Positions 62,330 to 64,000 of a stretch of 64,000 nucleotides of DNA are shown here, piece by piece. Position numbers and translations under genes: made by a program. Below the pieces are notes generated by a model, which did not search any database, was not told the DNA's origin, and saw nothing but the letters and a program-made list of their open reading frames with translations. Source of the stretch: Elysia crispata (lineage: Eukaryota; Mollusca; Gastropoda; Plakobranchidae); NCBI GenBank assembly GCA_033675545.1, contig JAWDGP010004927.1, forward strand, positions 843,501-907,500. The letters run 5' to 3'. Each line of letters begins with the position of its first letter. Position 1 is the stretch's first letter.

Positions 62330-63479
62330 AAGAAAATGTTAAAGGCAAAACGACGGAGGGAAAGAAAGAGAGGATTTTCTTTATAATGTTTGATTATATT
62401 CAAATCAAGCGTGATACGAGAGCTTTTGAAATCATTGGTCAATTAGCTCGATCTCCACTTGCTGAGTAAATTTCTGGGAAGTTTATTTTCATTATGTAGC
62501 TGAGCGATCCCTGCAATTTGTGCGAGACAAAATTTGTTCTCCTCTTGAATATATTGAACATCTTCATAAATCTGTTCTTTATGTCTGCACCCTCCACCAC
62601 CCCCCCTCCTAAAAAAAAAATGACAAAAATACATCTATAAACTTTAAAAAAAAATTGCTATCAAGGCCTGAGGCTGATCCATTTCTCCATGATTCTCAGG
62701 CTGTCAAGTCTTTCTTCGTTCGTAAAATCGGATTTAGTTGCATCTTTTTGTTCAGCTTGGAATTGGAGGTCGTATACATTTTGTGAAGCTTTCAGTTTTA
62801 ACGATAAAATTGTTTTCATTTGTGTCTTCCCAATAAAGTTTTTTTTCTTTTTTTTTTATAGAACACACTGCATGTGTTTCACAGAAACTTCCTATCCAGT
62901 TTCACTGATAATATGATGTATTATGTTACCTTTGGCTCTTAATTTCTAAAGGAGAATAAAGACATTTTCCCCCAATCCTCAATCCATTTGACCCTTGACC
63001 CTTGACATGTTTTGGGCTCCTTCGATTTTCTTTTTTACTGTTTAATTTAATTTTTTTTTTACATTAAACATGTTTCTAGCAAATTTAAAAATGATTTGTG
63101 TTTTTTTTTTTCTTAATTTTTCATTATTTTTTCCTGAGGACAATTTTCGGTTGTTTTTCTAATGTGTTGTGTGTCACATTGATCTTGTTTGTTTACCAAA
63201 CTTTGCTATGCTGCTGACTTGTTGTTTTGATCTCTATTTTCCAGACGCTCTCATCTTTGTTGTCTGCTTAATTCTGTTTCTGGGTTGTCGTGAAACTTCA
63301 AATTTTATTCTCTATCAATATTATCTCAGTTATGACTCCAAGCAAATTATATTAGAAGGGGACCATTGGTGCTAGGTGTTCGTAACATGAAAGCGTTACT
63401 GAGATGTGAGCGGGAAAAACCTCGGGATTAGATATACATCTCGGAAACTGTGTCATACAGAGATTCATCTAGGTTCTGG

Positions 63480-63720
63480 GAAAATCTAGATCTAGTCCTG
63501 TCTACGTACGACATTCCTTCTTCACCATGTACACTTTGTCGGTCGGGTGTCTTTCTCTCCACATGTCGAAGAGATTATCTTGTCTGATCCGCTCGGTCCA
63601 ATGTTTTATGGTGCGTGGGTTGTGAAGGTTTCCTGATACAACATATCGGCTATTGTTTCATTATGGAGTTCAAGTCTCCTAAGGTCGTTGCCACATTTAT
63701 CGAGTTACATCTGCGTGGTA
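63480..63720 (-). mobile_element. Possible LINE endonuclease fragment
   Basis: On the minus strand one frame reads HWTERIRQDNLFDMWRERHP followed by TDKVYM. This resembles the WxxxIxxxxLxDxWRxxHP block of apurinic-type LINE endonucleases, and a GDLNS piece upstream could be the decayed GDFN motif. The block is visibly less AT-rich than its surroundings. It is short, shifts frame, and no RT is found in the window. Confidence 0.35.
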
Positions 63721-63919
63721 TGGAGTCAGTAATTTCATTGAACGATCGTATCTTTCCGTTAGCCCAATTTAATCCGCGTTAAAGATTATATTTTATTCCA
63801 TCTCAGTTCATTCTTTTTACCTCCGCAGGTATTACCAACCCCCTCCTACCTTTCTCTCCTTTTTATCCAAAATGTAGTTTATGTTTATTTAAATCAGCAT
63901 AATAAAAAAGCATATTTAT

Positions 63920-63923
<4 letters not shown>

Positions 63924-64000
<77 letters not shown>
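63924..64000 (+). repeat. (GA)n microsatellite at the right edge
   Basis: At least 73 bp of GA repeat, almost to the last base of the window and probably continuing beyond it. Confidence 0.95.

Larger units (their letters stand above)
60540..64000. other. Upstream flank of anillin, no host gene seen
   Basis: Holds the Harbinger-like MITE, a SINE-like scrap, the GA microsatellites and a possible LINE endonuclease fragment. The open frames here are either repeat-driven or lack recognisable domains and splice signals. Confidence 0.5.

Noticed and set aside
62074-62442. Long Ser/Leu-rich minus-strand open frames at 61970-62442
   Set aside because: They are produced by the GA/CT microsatellites, with no start context or domain.

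Overview
The window is AT-rich, intron-rich animal DNA and most likely comes from a gastropod mollusc. That placement is inference: it rests on vertebrate-like exon/intron architecture, dense short transposon relics, long GA microsatellites and many copies of the palindrome TCTAGATCTAGA. There is no prokaryotic-style operon, no CRISPR array, no rRNA and no recognisable retrovirus or LTR element.

Three host genes account for all the convincing coding sequence. (1) The 5' part of a TTC5 (Strap) orthologue lies on the minus strand, from its start codon at 5414 down to an exon ending at 604; the rest is off the left edge. (2) A complete WDR88-like seven-blade WD40 gene lies on the plus strand, 5725-18940, with 11 coding exons and 397 residues. 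(3) A complete anillin (ANLN) gene lies on the minus strand, 60221-24523, with 25 coding exons and 1451 residues. It was rebuilt here exon by exon with matching splice phases throughout. TTC5 and WDR88 are head-to-head across about 310 bp. WDR88 and anillin are tail-to-tail across about 5.6 kb. The three genes have no obvious common pathway: TTC5 is a stress/tubulin mRNA-decay cofactor, WDR88 is functionally unknown, and anillin is the scaffold of the cytokinetic ring.

The introns and the intergenic space hold old mobile DNA. This includes a frameshifted non-LTR reverse transcriptase fragment (41.8-42.8 kb), 3' ends of CR1/L2-like LINEs (14.3-14.8, 25.2 and 28.9-29.6 kb), two pogo/Tigger-like MITEs (16.3 and 19.7 kb), a hAT-like inverted-repeat element (36.3-37.5 kb), a Harbinger-like MITE (61.0 kb), an unclassified MITE (55.9-56.5 kb), a possible piggyBac relic (25.5 kb), a tRNA-derived SINE next to a duplicated 143-bp repeat (43.8-44.4 kb), and several short tandem arrays. 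From about 60.5 kb to the right end I see no host gene, only repeats.

I did not find a convincing new biological system. The best leads are a candidate TTC5 microexon or alternative start, a CDE/CHR-like cell-cycle motif upstream of anillin, a tandemly duplicated 25-codon unit inside anillin, and an unexplained hydrophobic reading frame in an anillin intron.
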